From contig QIDL01000590.1 of the NCBI GenBank assembly GCA_003228415.1, positions 1 through 8,929 on the forward strand: a stretch of 8,929 nucleotides of DNA, in the 5' to 3' direction. This document shows, in pieces, positions 1-5,582 of the stretch. The notes beneath the pieces are model-generated. The model worked only from the letters and a program-made list of their open reading frames with translations, did no database searches and had not been told where the DNA came from. Every line of letters begins with the position of its first letter. Within the stretch, counting starts at the first letter, position 1. Origin of the DNA: Gammaproteobacteria bacterium (GTDB lineage: Bacteria > Pseudomonadota > Gammaproteobacteria > Pseudomonadales > Azotimanducaceae). A program made the translations under genes and the position numbers.

Positions 1-861
1 GAAAAGATCACAGTCCGCGGCCGCGCTGAGGCTCGCCGTGTACATGTCTGCGGCGGACTCTACGGGGACCATCACCACATCACTTGGTGGCGGCAAGGCA
101 ACCGGACCGCTGATCAGGGTCACGGTGGCACCGGCGTCCCGGGCTGCAATGGCCATGGCATATCCCTGTTTGCCTGAACTGTGGTTACTGATGTAGCGCA
201 CTGGATCGATGGCTTCGCGGGTCGGTCCAGCGGTAATGACCACATTGCGCCCGGCCAGATTGGTTGGTGCCTGAACCGCCAGATCGACTTCTCGAATCGA
301 AGCTCGGATTGGGCCATCATCGGTAGATTCCAGAACGCGAAGGATGTCTTCCGGTTCGCTCATGCGGCCTGGCCCAACCTCGCCGCAGGCCTGATCTCCG
401 CTCTCCGGTCCGATGACGATCACGCCGTCTTTTTTCAGTGTATTCAGATTGCGCTGAGTTGCGGGTGCTTCCCACATGACCTGGTTCATCGCCGGAGCCA
501 GGAGCAGGGGCGCGCGACTGGCGAGAACCAGAGCACCGAGAAGGTCGTCCGCATGACCGCTGGCCAGGCGGCTCAGTCGGTCTGCGGTTGCCGGGGCAAC
601 GACGATCAGATCGGCCCAGCGGGCCAGTTCGATGTGGCCCATTTGAGCTTCAGCAGCAGGATCCCAGAGGGTATCCCGAACCGGATTTCCAGAGACCGCC
701 TGGAGCGCGGTTGCCGTCACGAATTGATGTGCACTGGTGGTCATGACCACCTGAACCTCCGCTCCGACCTGGCGTAGAAGTCGCACGAGCAGGGGTGTCT
801 TGTACGCTGCGATACCGCCGGAAATACCGACTAGGATGTGCTTGTTCTCGAGTGAATTCAT
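1..861 (-). CDS. coaBC: CoaBC, phosphopantothenoylcysteine decarboxylase/synthetase (partial, cut at left edge)
   Basis: Bifunctional flavoprotein (Dfp) making 4'-phosphopantetheine for coenzyme A: the CoaB domain joins cysteine to phosphopantothenate using CTP, and the CoaC domain decarboxylates the product. The minus strand reads open for 287 codons from the ATG at 861 to the window edge; about 115-120 residues are missing compared with the usual ~400. The N-terminal CoaC domain shows GISGGIAAYKTP (residues 12-23), the catalytic His in MGHIELARWADL (H76), PAMN with Asn126, and the active-site Cys159 in ACGEVGPGRM. These correspond to E. coli H75, N125 and C158. The CoaB part starts near residue 205 with VITAGPTREAIDP and YISNHSSGKQG. 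The start gives the usual N-terminus (MNSLENKHILVGISGG). It is divergent from radC with only 14 bp between the start codons. No Shine-Dalgarno is visible; an extended -10 sits six bases before the ATG (separate entry). Confidence 0.97.
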   Translation of the reverse strand, partial: MNSLENKHILVGISGGIAAYKTPLLVRLLRQVGAEVQVVMTTSAHQFVTATALQAVSGNPVRDTLWDPAAEAQMGHIELARWADLIVVAPATADRLSRLASGHADDLLGALVLASRAPLLLAPAMNQVMWEAPATQRNLNTLKKDGVIVIGPESGDQACGEVGPGRMSEPEDILRVLESTDDGPIRASIREVDLAVQAPTNLAGRNVVITAGPTREAIDPVRYISNHSSGKQGYAMAIAARDAGATVTLISGPVALPPPSDVVMVPVESAADMYTASLSAAADCDLF

Positions 862-876
862 GGGCGGATCATAGCA
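862..876 (-). promoter_or_regulatory. Extended -10 element directly before coaBC ATG, possible leaderless start
   Basis: Read on the minus strand, the bases before the coaBC ATG are TGCTATGAT then CCGCCC then ATG. TATGAT (868-873) matches five of six bases of the sigma70 -10 consensus and has the TGn extension. The hexamer is six bases from the ATG, so the predicted transcript start falls at or next to the A of the start codon. There is no good -35 hexamer at 16-18 bp and no Shine-Dalgarno. The layout fits a leaderless mRNA, but it is inference from one motif. Confidence 0.4.
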
Positions 877-1544
877 TGGCGATTGGTGGACTCAGTGGGT
901 GTGAATCACGCCAGATCAGCCGGTTTCGGCTCTTGCGCCGGGGTCCGGACAACCTGGGAGATGCGGAGTTGCTGGCCCTGTGGCTCGGGTTGCCCGATCG
1001 GGTGAGTGCAGAGGCCCTGCTCGCCGCCATGGGTGGGCTTGGCGGTGTCCTCCGCACCCCGTCGGCCCGTTTGATGAACCATGGGGGTATTGGGCCGGCG
1101 TGCGTTGCACGATTGCTGGCGGGACTGGCGCTGATGGAGAGGCACGCCCTGGAGGAGATAGATACCCAACCAGTGCTGTCCTGCACTGCCGCGGTGCGCC
1201 GATTTTTGCGCACAAAACTTGCCAGACTAGAGCGCGAGATATTCGGTTGCGTGTTTCTCGATAACAGGCATCGTCTCATCAGCTACGAGCCGCTATTTTT
1301 GGGGACGCTGGACCGTGCCTCGATACACCCCCGGGAAATTCTCCGACGTTCCCTCGAGTTGAATGCGGCGGCGGTGATTCTGGCGCACAATCATCCTTCC
1401 GGAATCGCCGAGCCGAGCCCCAGCGATGTGGCTTTGACTCAAGACATGGTGGCGCTGCTGGCAAAGATCGATGTGCGGGTCCTCGATCACCTCGTCGTGG
1501 GGCGCGGATCGGAGGTATCGTTCGCCGAGCGGGGGCTTTTATAG
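876..1544 (+). CDS. radC: RadC family JAB/MPN-domain protein
   Basis: RadC (DUF2466) of unknown biochemical role; the old link to DNA repair in E. coli has been withdrawn. The protein is 222 residues, about the family norm. The C-terminal JAB1/MPN metalloprotease-like domain (about 100-222) carries the metal motif HNHPSG (171-176) followed by SPSD (181-184), and ends with the typical LDHLVVG and VSFAERG. The N-terminal part has a weakened form of the usual LLxxGxxxLSDAELLA segment (LLRRGPDNLGDAELLALWL) and a helix-hairpin-helix remnant GGIGPACVARLLA (70-82). The RTG loop after DAELLA appears lost, making this half a few residues short. The frame is open upstream to 795, but that extension lies inside divergent coaBC and has no family similarity. 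The ATG at 876 gives MAIGG and has a weak GGGCGG eight bases before it. The dfp-radC-rpmB order is conserved in gammaproteobacteria. Confidence 0.93.
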   Translation: MAIGGLSGCESRQISRFRLLRRGPDNLGDAELLALWLGLPDRVSAEALLAAMGGLGGVLRTPSARLMNHGGIGPACVARLLAGLALMERHALEEIDTQPVLSCTAAVRRFLRTKLARLEREIFGCVFLDNRHRLISYEPLFLGTLDRASIHPREILRRSLELNAAAVILAHNHPSGIAEPSPSDVALTQDMVALLAKIDVRVLDHLVVGRGSEVSFAERGLL

Positions 1545-1593
1545 CGGTACCGAAATGACAGCGGTACAGAAATGATTGCGATACCGGATTTGC
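1543..1593 (+). repeat. 17-bp tandem direct repeat, two good copies plus a degenerate third
   Basis: AGCGGTACCGAAATGAC (1543-1559) is followed directly by AGCGGTACAGAAATGAT (1560-1576), 15 of 17 bases identical. The next 17 bases (1577-1593) match the first unit at about 11 positions and may be a decayed third copy. The first unit starts inside the radC stop codon. The array lies in the radC-rpmB gap, about 40 bp upstream of the rpmB -35 element. No known operator is recognised. Confidence 0.75.
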
Positions 1594-1630
1594 CGACGCG
1601 GTCTCGATATCTGCACCGGACTCGGCAGGC

Positions 1631-1659
1631 TTGCCCTGTAACAGGCCCTCTGGTATAAA
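1631..1659 (+). promoter_or_regulatory. Sigma70 promoter for rpmB-rpmG
   Basis: TTGCCC (-35, 1631-1636) is separated by exactly 17 bp from TATAAA (-10, 1654-1659). The -10 is preceded by TGG, an extended -10 element. The predicted transcript start is near 1666, about 25 bases before the rpmB ATG. A strong promoter is expected in front of a ribosomal protein operon. Confidence 0.72.
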
Positions 1660-1690
1660 CGCGCCTCTTTTTTCCATGGGTAACCTTGCC

Positions 1691-1927
1691 ATGTCGCAAG
1701 TTTGTCAGGTGACCGGAAAGCGTCCGATGTCAGGCAACAATGTCAGCCATGCGCAGAACAAGACTCGCCGTCGGTTTGCGCCGAATCTCCACAGTCACCG
1801 TTTCTGGGTGGAGAGCGAGAATCGCTTCATAAGGCTCAAGGTTTCATCGAAGGGTATGCGCATCATTGATAAGCTCGGCATTGATGTGGTGCTTGCAGAT
1901 ATTCGCAAACGCGGCGACAAGGTCTGA
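1691..1927 (+). CDS. rpmB: 50S ribosomal protein L28 (bL28)
   Basis: Structural protein of the large ribosomal subunit. The 78-residue product has the length of the E. coli protein and matches it almost throughout: MSQVCQVTGKRPMSGNN at the start, the central NLHSHRFWVESE (residues 32-43), and a KGMRIIDK segment near residue 54. The frame is open further upstream, but the ATG at 1691 gives the exact family N-terminus. The Shine-Dalgarno is poor (GGTAA about seven bases upstream). It is the first gene of the usual rpmB-rpmG pair, with rpmG 45 bp downstream, and is driven by the promoter at 1631-1659. No CxxC zinc motif is present, so this is the zinc-independent type. Confidence 0.98.
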   Translation: MSQVCQVTGKRPMSGNNVSHAQNKTRRRFAPNLHSHRFWVESENRFIRLKVSSKGMRIIDKLGIDVVLADIRKRGDKV

Positions 1928-1972
1928 TCACACAGCGGCGATCGGGCGCGCAAAGCAAAGAGGTTTGGAGTC

Positions 1973-2128
1973 ATGCGAGAAAAAATCAAGTTGGTTTCCA
2001 GCGCGGGCACCGGCCACTACTACACCACGGACAAAAATAAACGTACTACCCCCGACAAGCTCGAGATGAAGAAGTACGATCCGGTGGTCCGAAAGCACGT
2101 CATCTATACCGAAGCAAAGATTAAGTAA
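1973..2128 (+). CDS. rpmG: 50S ribosomal protein L33 (bL33)
   Basis: Structural protein of the large subunit, 51 residues. It reads MREKIKLVSSAGTGHYYTTD at the start and ends in HVIYTEAKIK, the standard gammaproteobacterial L33. It is four residues shorter at the N-terminus than E. coli L33, which is the form I know from pseudomonads. It has no paired cysteines, so it is the zinc-free type. AGAGG (1959-1963) lies nine bases before the ATG. It is the second gene after rpmB and probably co-transcribed with it. Confidence 0.98.
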   Translation: MREKIKLVSSAGTGHYYTTDKNKRTTPDKLEMKKYDPVVRKHVIYTEAKIK

Positions 2129-2180
2129 GCGCTAACTTACTGTTTTCGCCCCGTCTGAATGTATGTGTTGAGGCGGACTG

Positions 2181-3017
2181 GTGCCAGAACTTCCCGAAGT
2201 CGAAACCACCCGACGTGGTGTTGCCGCCCTTATCCAGGGTGCCCGGGTCAGTGAGATTCAGGTTTACCAGCCGCATCTTCGATGGCCGGTGGAGATTCCT
2301 TCTTCAATCGTGGGCCAGCGACTTGAAAGTGTCGGACGACGAGCGAAGTATCTGCTCTTTTCGTTCGAAACCGGGACTCTGCTGTTGCATCTTGGTATGT
2401 CAGGCAATTTGCGCGTATTGCCGCGGGATACGCCCTGTCTGAAACACGATCATGTGGAAATTGTATTCGGGGGCACTCAGGCCCTGCGCTTGAATGACCC
2501 GCGTCGCTTTGGCAGTGTCCACTGGCATGTGGGTGATCCTCAAACGCACTGGTTGCTGTCCGGCTTAGGCCCGGAACCCTTAGATCCAGGCTTCGACGGT
2601 GACTATCTGAAGCGTCGGGCTCGAGGGCGGCGGCTGGCGATCAAAAACTTCATCATGGATGGTCGGGTGGTGGTCGGGGTCGGCAATATCTATGCGAATG
2701 AGGCGCTTTTTCTGGCCGGAATTCGACCCACCGTGGCCGCGAGCCGTGTCACGCTGGCGGGGTACAGGGAACTGGCCGGACGAATCCGTCATGTACTGGC
2801 GGCCGCCATACAGATGGGAGGCACCACTCTGCGGGATTTTGTCAATCAAGATGGCAATCCCGGTTACTTCAAGCAGTCACTGAACGTCTACGGTCGGGCA
2901 GGGTTGCCATGTGTTGCCTGCGGGACGGCTCTGACGAGCATTCGCCAGGGCCAGCGGACGACGGTTTTCTGTAAAAAATGCCAAGGGGCTCAGAGTTTTA
3001 GACCGCCACGGTGCTAG
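2181..3017 (+). CDS. mutM: Formamidopyrimidine-DNA glycosylase (Fpg/MutM)
   Basis: Bifunctional DNA glycosylase/AP lyase that removes 8-oxoguanine and formamidopyrimidines in base excision repair. The protein is 278 residues (E. coli 269). The N-terminal PELPEVETTRRGV provides the catalytic Pro2 and Glu3. Lys56 (GRRAKYLLF) corresponds to the conserved beta-hairpin lysine. M73, R109 and F110 (MSGN, NDPRRFG) are the void-filling residues. VVGVGNIYANEALF (164-177) belongs to the helix-two-turn-helix region. The C-terminal zinc finger has Cys244, Cys247, Cys264 and Cys267, with Arg259 in GQRTT. About ten extra residues follow the last zinc cysteine pair, where most family members end. GTG is the start codon, fixed by the PELPE motif, with GAGG seven bases upstream. 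It lies 52 bp after rpmG, the conserved gene order. Confidence 0.97.
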   Translation: MPELPEVETTRRGVAALIQGARVSEIQVYQPHLRWPVEIPSSIVGQRLESVGRRAKYLLFSFETGTLLLHLGMSGNLRVLPRDTPCLKHDHVEIVFGGTQALRLNDPRRFGSVHWHVGDPQTHWLLSGLGPEPLDPGFDGDYLKRRARGRRLAIKNFIMDGRVVVGVGNIYANEALFLAGIRPTVAASRVTLAGYRELAGRIRHVLAAAIQMGGTTLRDFVNQDGNPGYFKQSLNVYGRAGLPCVACGTALTSIRQGQRTTVFCKKCQGAQSFRPPRC

Positions 3018-3075
3018 AGTGAGTCGAGAATCCGGCTCGTCAGAGCCGTCAATCGGCATTTGAGAAAAGGAACTC

Positions 3076-3420
3076 ATGGAAATGAATTGCATGAATCGAT
3101 TAGCCGGCACTGCCGTCATTGCAATGGCTGCCGTTCTGGCAAGCGCGCCGGCGTCGGCTGCCCGCAACGAGTACGGAACTACGCACGGCCCGCGTTGGGA
3201 AGATCAAGTATTGGACGCGGTGATCGCTCGACCCTTTGGCATCGTTGCTACCGGAGCAGGCGCGGTCGTCTGGGGCGTCAGCCTGCCGTTTTCTCTGCTC
3301 GGCGGCAATGCGGGAGAGGCTGCCGACGCACTCGTTGGCGGTCCAGGCCGTGAAACGTTCGTCCGCTGCCTGGGTTGTCGGTCTGAGGGCCGCCGTCAGC
3401 ACGCCGCGGATTCTCAGTAA
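3076..3420 (+). CDS. Small exported or membrane protein, function unknown
   Basis: A 114-residue protein with a signal peptide: a short positive start (MNRLAG), a hydrophobic stretch at about 12-24 and an ASA cleavage site near residue 28. After RWEDQVLDAVIARPFG comes a glycine-rich hydrophobic segment (about 54-75, GIVATGAGAVVWGVSLPFSL), then GGNAGEAADALVGGPGRETF. This pattern resembles a group of small gammaproteobacterial proteins of unknown role with an RPxGxVAT...LPFxxLGGN core. I recall the pattern only and cannot give a name. AAAGGA ends five bases before the ATG at 3076; the in-frame ATGs at 3082 and 3091 are also possible starts. The tail (VRCLGCRSEGRR onward) looks less conserved. 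The gene ends three bases from the end of convergent coaD. Confidence 0.7.
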   Translation: MEMNCMNRLAGTAVIAMAAVLASAPASAARNEYGTTHGPRWEDQVLDAVIARPFGIVATGAGAVVWGVSLPFSLLGGNAGEAADALVGGPGRETFVRCLGCRSEGRRQHAADSQ

Positions 3421-3423
3421 AAC

Positions 3424-3891
3424 TCAGTTCCGGAAGGCGGTGACTACCGCCGGATGCACAAATTGAGATATGTCGCCGCCGAGCTCGGCGATCTCCCGTA
3501 CCAGCGTTGAAGAAATGAAGGAGCATTCCTTCGATGTCGGCAGGAACACATACTCTATCTCCGGGTCCAGCGACTGATTCATCTCAGCCATCTGAAATTC
3601 GTAGTCAAAGTCGGTGACTGTCCTCAGACCGCGCAGAATGAACTTGGTGTTTCTGCTTCGCGCGTAGTCCACCAGCAGCGTATTGAATCCCTCCACCAGA
3701 ACACGATCGCCGTACTCTGCCAGTACCTCGTTGCAAAGATCGATGCGGTCCTTGAGATACACGTCGGGATTTTTCTGGGCAGAAGTCCCAATCGCTAGAA
3801 TGACCTTGTCGAACAGGCTCAGCGCTCTACGGATCAGGTCGGTGTGACCGTTGGTGATCGGGTTGAATGATCCCGGATAGACGACGTTCAT
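3424..3891 (-). CDS. coaD: Phosphopantetheine adenylyltransferase (PPAT, CoaD)
   Basis: Transfers AMP from ATP to 4'-phosphopantetheine to form dephospho-CoA, the penultimate step of coenzyme A synthesis; cytosolic and usually hexameric. The 155 residues are normal length. The nucleotidyltransferase signature reads YPGSFNPITNGH (5-16), with H16 equivalent to E. coli His18 and S8 to Thr10. K40 matches Lys42, RGLR (87-90) holds the Arg88/Arg91 pair, and SFISSTLVREIA (124-135) is the C-terminal ATP-site motif. Odd point: position 10 is Asn where the family has a near-invariant Asp (T/SFDP). GGGGGA lies about ten bases before the ATG and a plausible promoter precedes it. It is downstream of rsmD on the same strand, 107 bp away, a pairing seen in many bacteria. 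Together with coaBC the window encodes three CoA steps. Confidence 0.97.
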   Translation of the reverse strand: MNVVYPGSFNPITNGHTDLIRRALSLFDKVILAIGTSAQKNPDVYLKDRIDLCNEVLAEYGDRVLVEGFNTLLVDYARSRNTKFILRGLRTVTDFDYEFQMAEMNQSLDPEIEYVFLPTSKECSFISSTLVREIAELGGDISQFVHPAVVTAFRN

Positions 3892-3900
3892 GGATTATTG

Positions 3901-3920
3901 ATCCCCCTAGGCGCGGGGAT
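3901..3920 (-). other. Inverted repeat covering the coaD Shine-Dalgarno
   Basis: On the minus strand ATCCCC and GGGGAT form a 6-bp stem with an eight-base loop (GCGCCTAG). The right arm contains the likely coaD ribosome binding site. A transcript coming from rsmD could fold this hairpin and hide the site. A transcript started at the promoter at 3919-3947 would begin near 3912 and lack the left arm. No T-run follows, so it is not a typical terminator. The functional role is inference. Confidence 0.4.
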
Positions 3921-3947
3921 GGTAGCGGGCCGTTCTCCTCTATTCAA
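3919..3947 (-). promoter_or_regulatory. Candidate sigma70 promoter for coaD
   Basis: On the minus strand TTGAAT (3942-3947) and TACCAT (3919-3924) are separated by exactly 17 bp. Each matches four of six consensus bases. The predicted start near 3912 gives a leader of about 20 bases that includes the GGGGGA ribosome binding site. The match is moderate. Confidence 0.4.
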
Positions 3948-3998
3948 GAAGGAGCAGGTGGCGGCCGTGACGTCGGGCGATGATCGGCCGTGTTGAAC

Positions 3999-4562
3999 TC
4001 ACGGGTTCGCCTGGCTCGATGTGATGATCGACCGTAACAATCCAAAATGGCAGTCGCCGGCTTTGCTTTGCTTGATCAACAGATCACCGAAGGGCAAGTC
4101 CTGACGCCTCGAGCATTCCAGGTAGATCATACCCCCCGCCACCAGATGATGGCTCAAGAGCGTTTCCAGCAGTGGGCTGGCCTGCTCAGTCGAAAAGGGA
4201 GGGTCAAAAAAAATGAGATCGTAAGGTGCTCGCGAGCGTTGCAGGAACTTCTCAGCAGAGCCGCGATGAACGGTGCCGGTAGCGCCGATGGAGTCGAAAT
4301 TCTGAACGAGCGCGGCGTGGGCCTTGCGATCCCGCTCGACGAAGGTAACCTCACTCGCTCCTCGAGACAGGGCCTCGAAACCCAGCGCGCCACTACCGGC
4401 AAATAGATCCAGACAGCGAGCACCGGCGATATCCATGGCCAGCCAGTTGAACAGGGTTTCTCGAACCCGGCCGAGTGTTGGTCGCAGATCGGGGACGGCT
4501 GGAAACTTCAGCTTCTTACCCTTCCATTGACCCCCGATAATGCGCACTTCATTGTTGGCCAT
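3999..4562 (-). CDS. rsmD: 16S rRNA (guanine-966 N2)-methyltransferase RsmD
   Basis: Methylates the exocyclic amine of G966 in 16S rRNA, using S-adenosylmethionine, on assembling 30S subunits. The protein is 187 residues (E. coli 198). It starts with VRIIGGQWKGKKLKFP (6-21) and LRPTLGRVRETLFNWL (26-41), both family hallmarks. The SAM-binding motif I is DLFAGSGALGFEALSRG (52-68), motif II is FVERD (74-78), and the catalytic DPPF tetrad is at 120-123. The same frame is open up to 5078 because it runs antisense to ftsY, but the ATG at 4562 gives the true family start. No Shine-Dalgarno is seen before it. It is divergent from ftsY, 42 bp between starts. The rsmD-ftsY neighbourhood is standard for gammaproteobacteria. 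Confidence 0.95.
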   Translation of the reverse strand: MANNEVRIIGGQWKGKKLKFPAVPDLRPTLGRVRETLFNWLAMDIAGARCLDLFAGSGALGFEALSRGASEVTFVERDRKAHAALVQNFDSIGATGTVHRGSAEKFLQRSRAPYDLIFFDPPFSTEQASPLLETLLSHHLVAGGMIYLECSRRQDLPFGDLLIKQSKAGDCHFGLLRSIITSSQANP

Positions 4563-4604
4563 GAAAACCAGAGTACACGAGCACCGAGCGAGAAGAACGA
4601 TCAA

Positions 4605-5582
4605 GTGAGCAAAGCAGACGATGAAGAAAACGAGGGGCTCTGGCGACGCCTGAGGTCCGGTCTGGGCAAAACTCGCACCCAACTCGCGGCAGGGGTGGGA
4701 AATCTCCTGCTTGGCGAAAAAGAAATCGACGAGTCGGTGCTCGAAGAACTGGAAACCGCTTTGCTGTTGACCGACGTCGGCGTCGATACCACGCGGGAAA
4801 TCATGCAGAAACTGACCGTTCGCGTGCGTCGCAAGGAATTGAACAACGCGCTTGCGCTGCATCAAGCGTTGGCCGACCTGTTGAAAGACGTGCTTGCGCC
4901 ACTGGCGAAGCCATTTGAGGTTCCAGATGATAAGAAGCCGTTTGTCATTTTCTTTGTCGGGGTCAATGGTGTTGGCAAGACGACGACCATCGGCAAGCTT
5001 GCCAAGCAGTTCAAAACCGGAGGTTTGAAGGTGTTGCTTGCTGCGGGGGATACATTTCGAGCCGCAGCGGTGGAACAATTACAAAGCTGGGGAGCGCGCG
5101 AGGAGATCGCGGTGGTCGCCCAGAGCCAGGGGTCGGATAGCGCATCTGTGGTCTATGACGCTGTAAAATCGGCGAAAGCCCGGGGCTTTGACGTGGTATT
5201 GGTGGATACTGCGGGGCGGTTGCAGGCGAAAACCAACCTGATGGAAGAGCTCGAGAAAATCAAGCGGGTGGTGGGGCGGCTGGAGGAGGGCGCGCCACAC
5301 CAGATACTGCTGGTTCTGGACGCGGGGGTCGGCCAGAACGCATTGAGTCAGGTAAGAGAATTCGATGCGGCGGTAGGGGTGACCGGCTTGATCCTCACGA
5401 AGCTGGATGGTACCGCTAGAGCGGGCGTCATCTTTGCCATCGCAGACAAACTGAAAAGTCGCGAAGGCGGCGCCATCCCCGTGTTCTACATCGGTATTGG
5501 CGAAGGAGTGGACGATCTGAAGCCTTTTGAAGCGGGTCCCTTTGTCGATGCGCTGCTGCCCGATGGTGCCGAGTCGTCGTAA
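4605..5582 (+). CDS. ftsY: Signal recognition particle receptor FtsY
   Basis: SRP GTPase at the inner membrane that receives SRP-ribosome complexes and passes them to the Sec translocon. From the GTG at 4605 it has 325 residues. The acidic A domain of E. coli is reduced to about ten residues (KADDEENE), followed by an amphipathic helix (GLWRRLRSGLGKTR) that would bind lipid. The N domain spans about 20-105. The G domain has the P-loop GVNGVGKTTT (119-128), GDTFRAAAVEQL (148-159), DTAGR (201-205), TKLDG (265-269) and GIGEGVDDLKPF. Odd points: DAGVGQNA replaces the usual DATTGQNA-like motif, DGTARAG replaces DGTAKGG, and about five extra residues (KSREGG region, 284-289) precede the last strand. 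A TTG at 4527 would add 26 residues that look non-homologous. The Shine-Dalgarno is weak (AGAAG). Its stop overlaps the ftsE ATG by one base. Confidence 0.95.
   Translation: MSKADDEENEGLWRRLRSGLGKTRTQLAAGVGNLLLGEKEIDESVLEELETALLLTDVGVDTTREIMQKLTVRVRRKELNNALALHQALADLLKDVLAPLAKPFEVPDDKKPFVIFFVGVNGVGKTTTIGKLAKQFKTGGLKVLLAAGDTFRAAAVEQLQSWGAREEIAVVAQSQGSDSASVVYDAVKSAKARGFDVVLVDTAGRLQAKTNLMEELEKIKRVVGRLEEGAPHQILLVLDAGVGQNALSQVREFDAAVGVTGLILTKLDGTARAGVIFAIADKLKSREGGAIPVFYIGIGEGVDDLKPFEAGPFVDALLPDGAESS

Noticed and set aside
181..777. 198-codon open frame on the plus strand
   Set aside because: It is antisense to coaBC, whose minus frame is open and matches the family over its entire visible length with catalytic residues in place.
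795..875. Longer radC start at 795
   Set aside because: The extra 27 codons lie inside coaBC, resemble no RadC N-terminus, and would overlap the divergent gene.
2124..2146. Hairpin AGTAAG/CTTACT followed by TTTT after rpmG, as a terminator
   Set aside because: Stem of only six mostly A-T pairs that includes the rpmG stop, with a short T-run; too weak to call, though it might attenuate into mutM.
3033..3048. Hairpin CGGCTC-GTCA-GAGCCG after mutM
   Set aside because: Stable stem, but no T-run follows, so not a typical intrinsic terminator; it may just be chance in a GC-rich gap.
3436..3451. Hairpin GGCGGT-GACT-ACCGCC at the convergent ends of the small gene and coaD
   Set aside because: It lies inside the coaD coding end, and no T-run follows closely on either strand.
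4527..4555. TTGACC-N17-CATTGT as an ftsY promoter
   Set aside because: Good -35 and spacing, but the -10 matches only three of six bases; it lies in the rsmD coding region and may be chance.
4527..4604. Longer ftsY start (TTG at 4527)
   Set aside because: It overlaps rsmD and adds residues unlike the acidic FtsY N-terminus; the GTG at 4605 fits better.
4563..5078. Extension of the rsmD frame to 359 codons
   Set aside because: The extra part is antisense to ftsY and has no methyltransferase similarity; the ATG at 4562 gives the family start.
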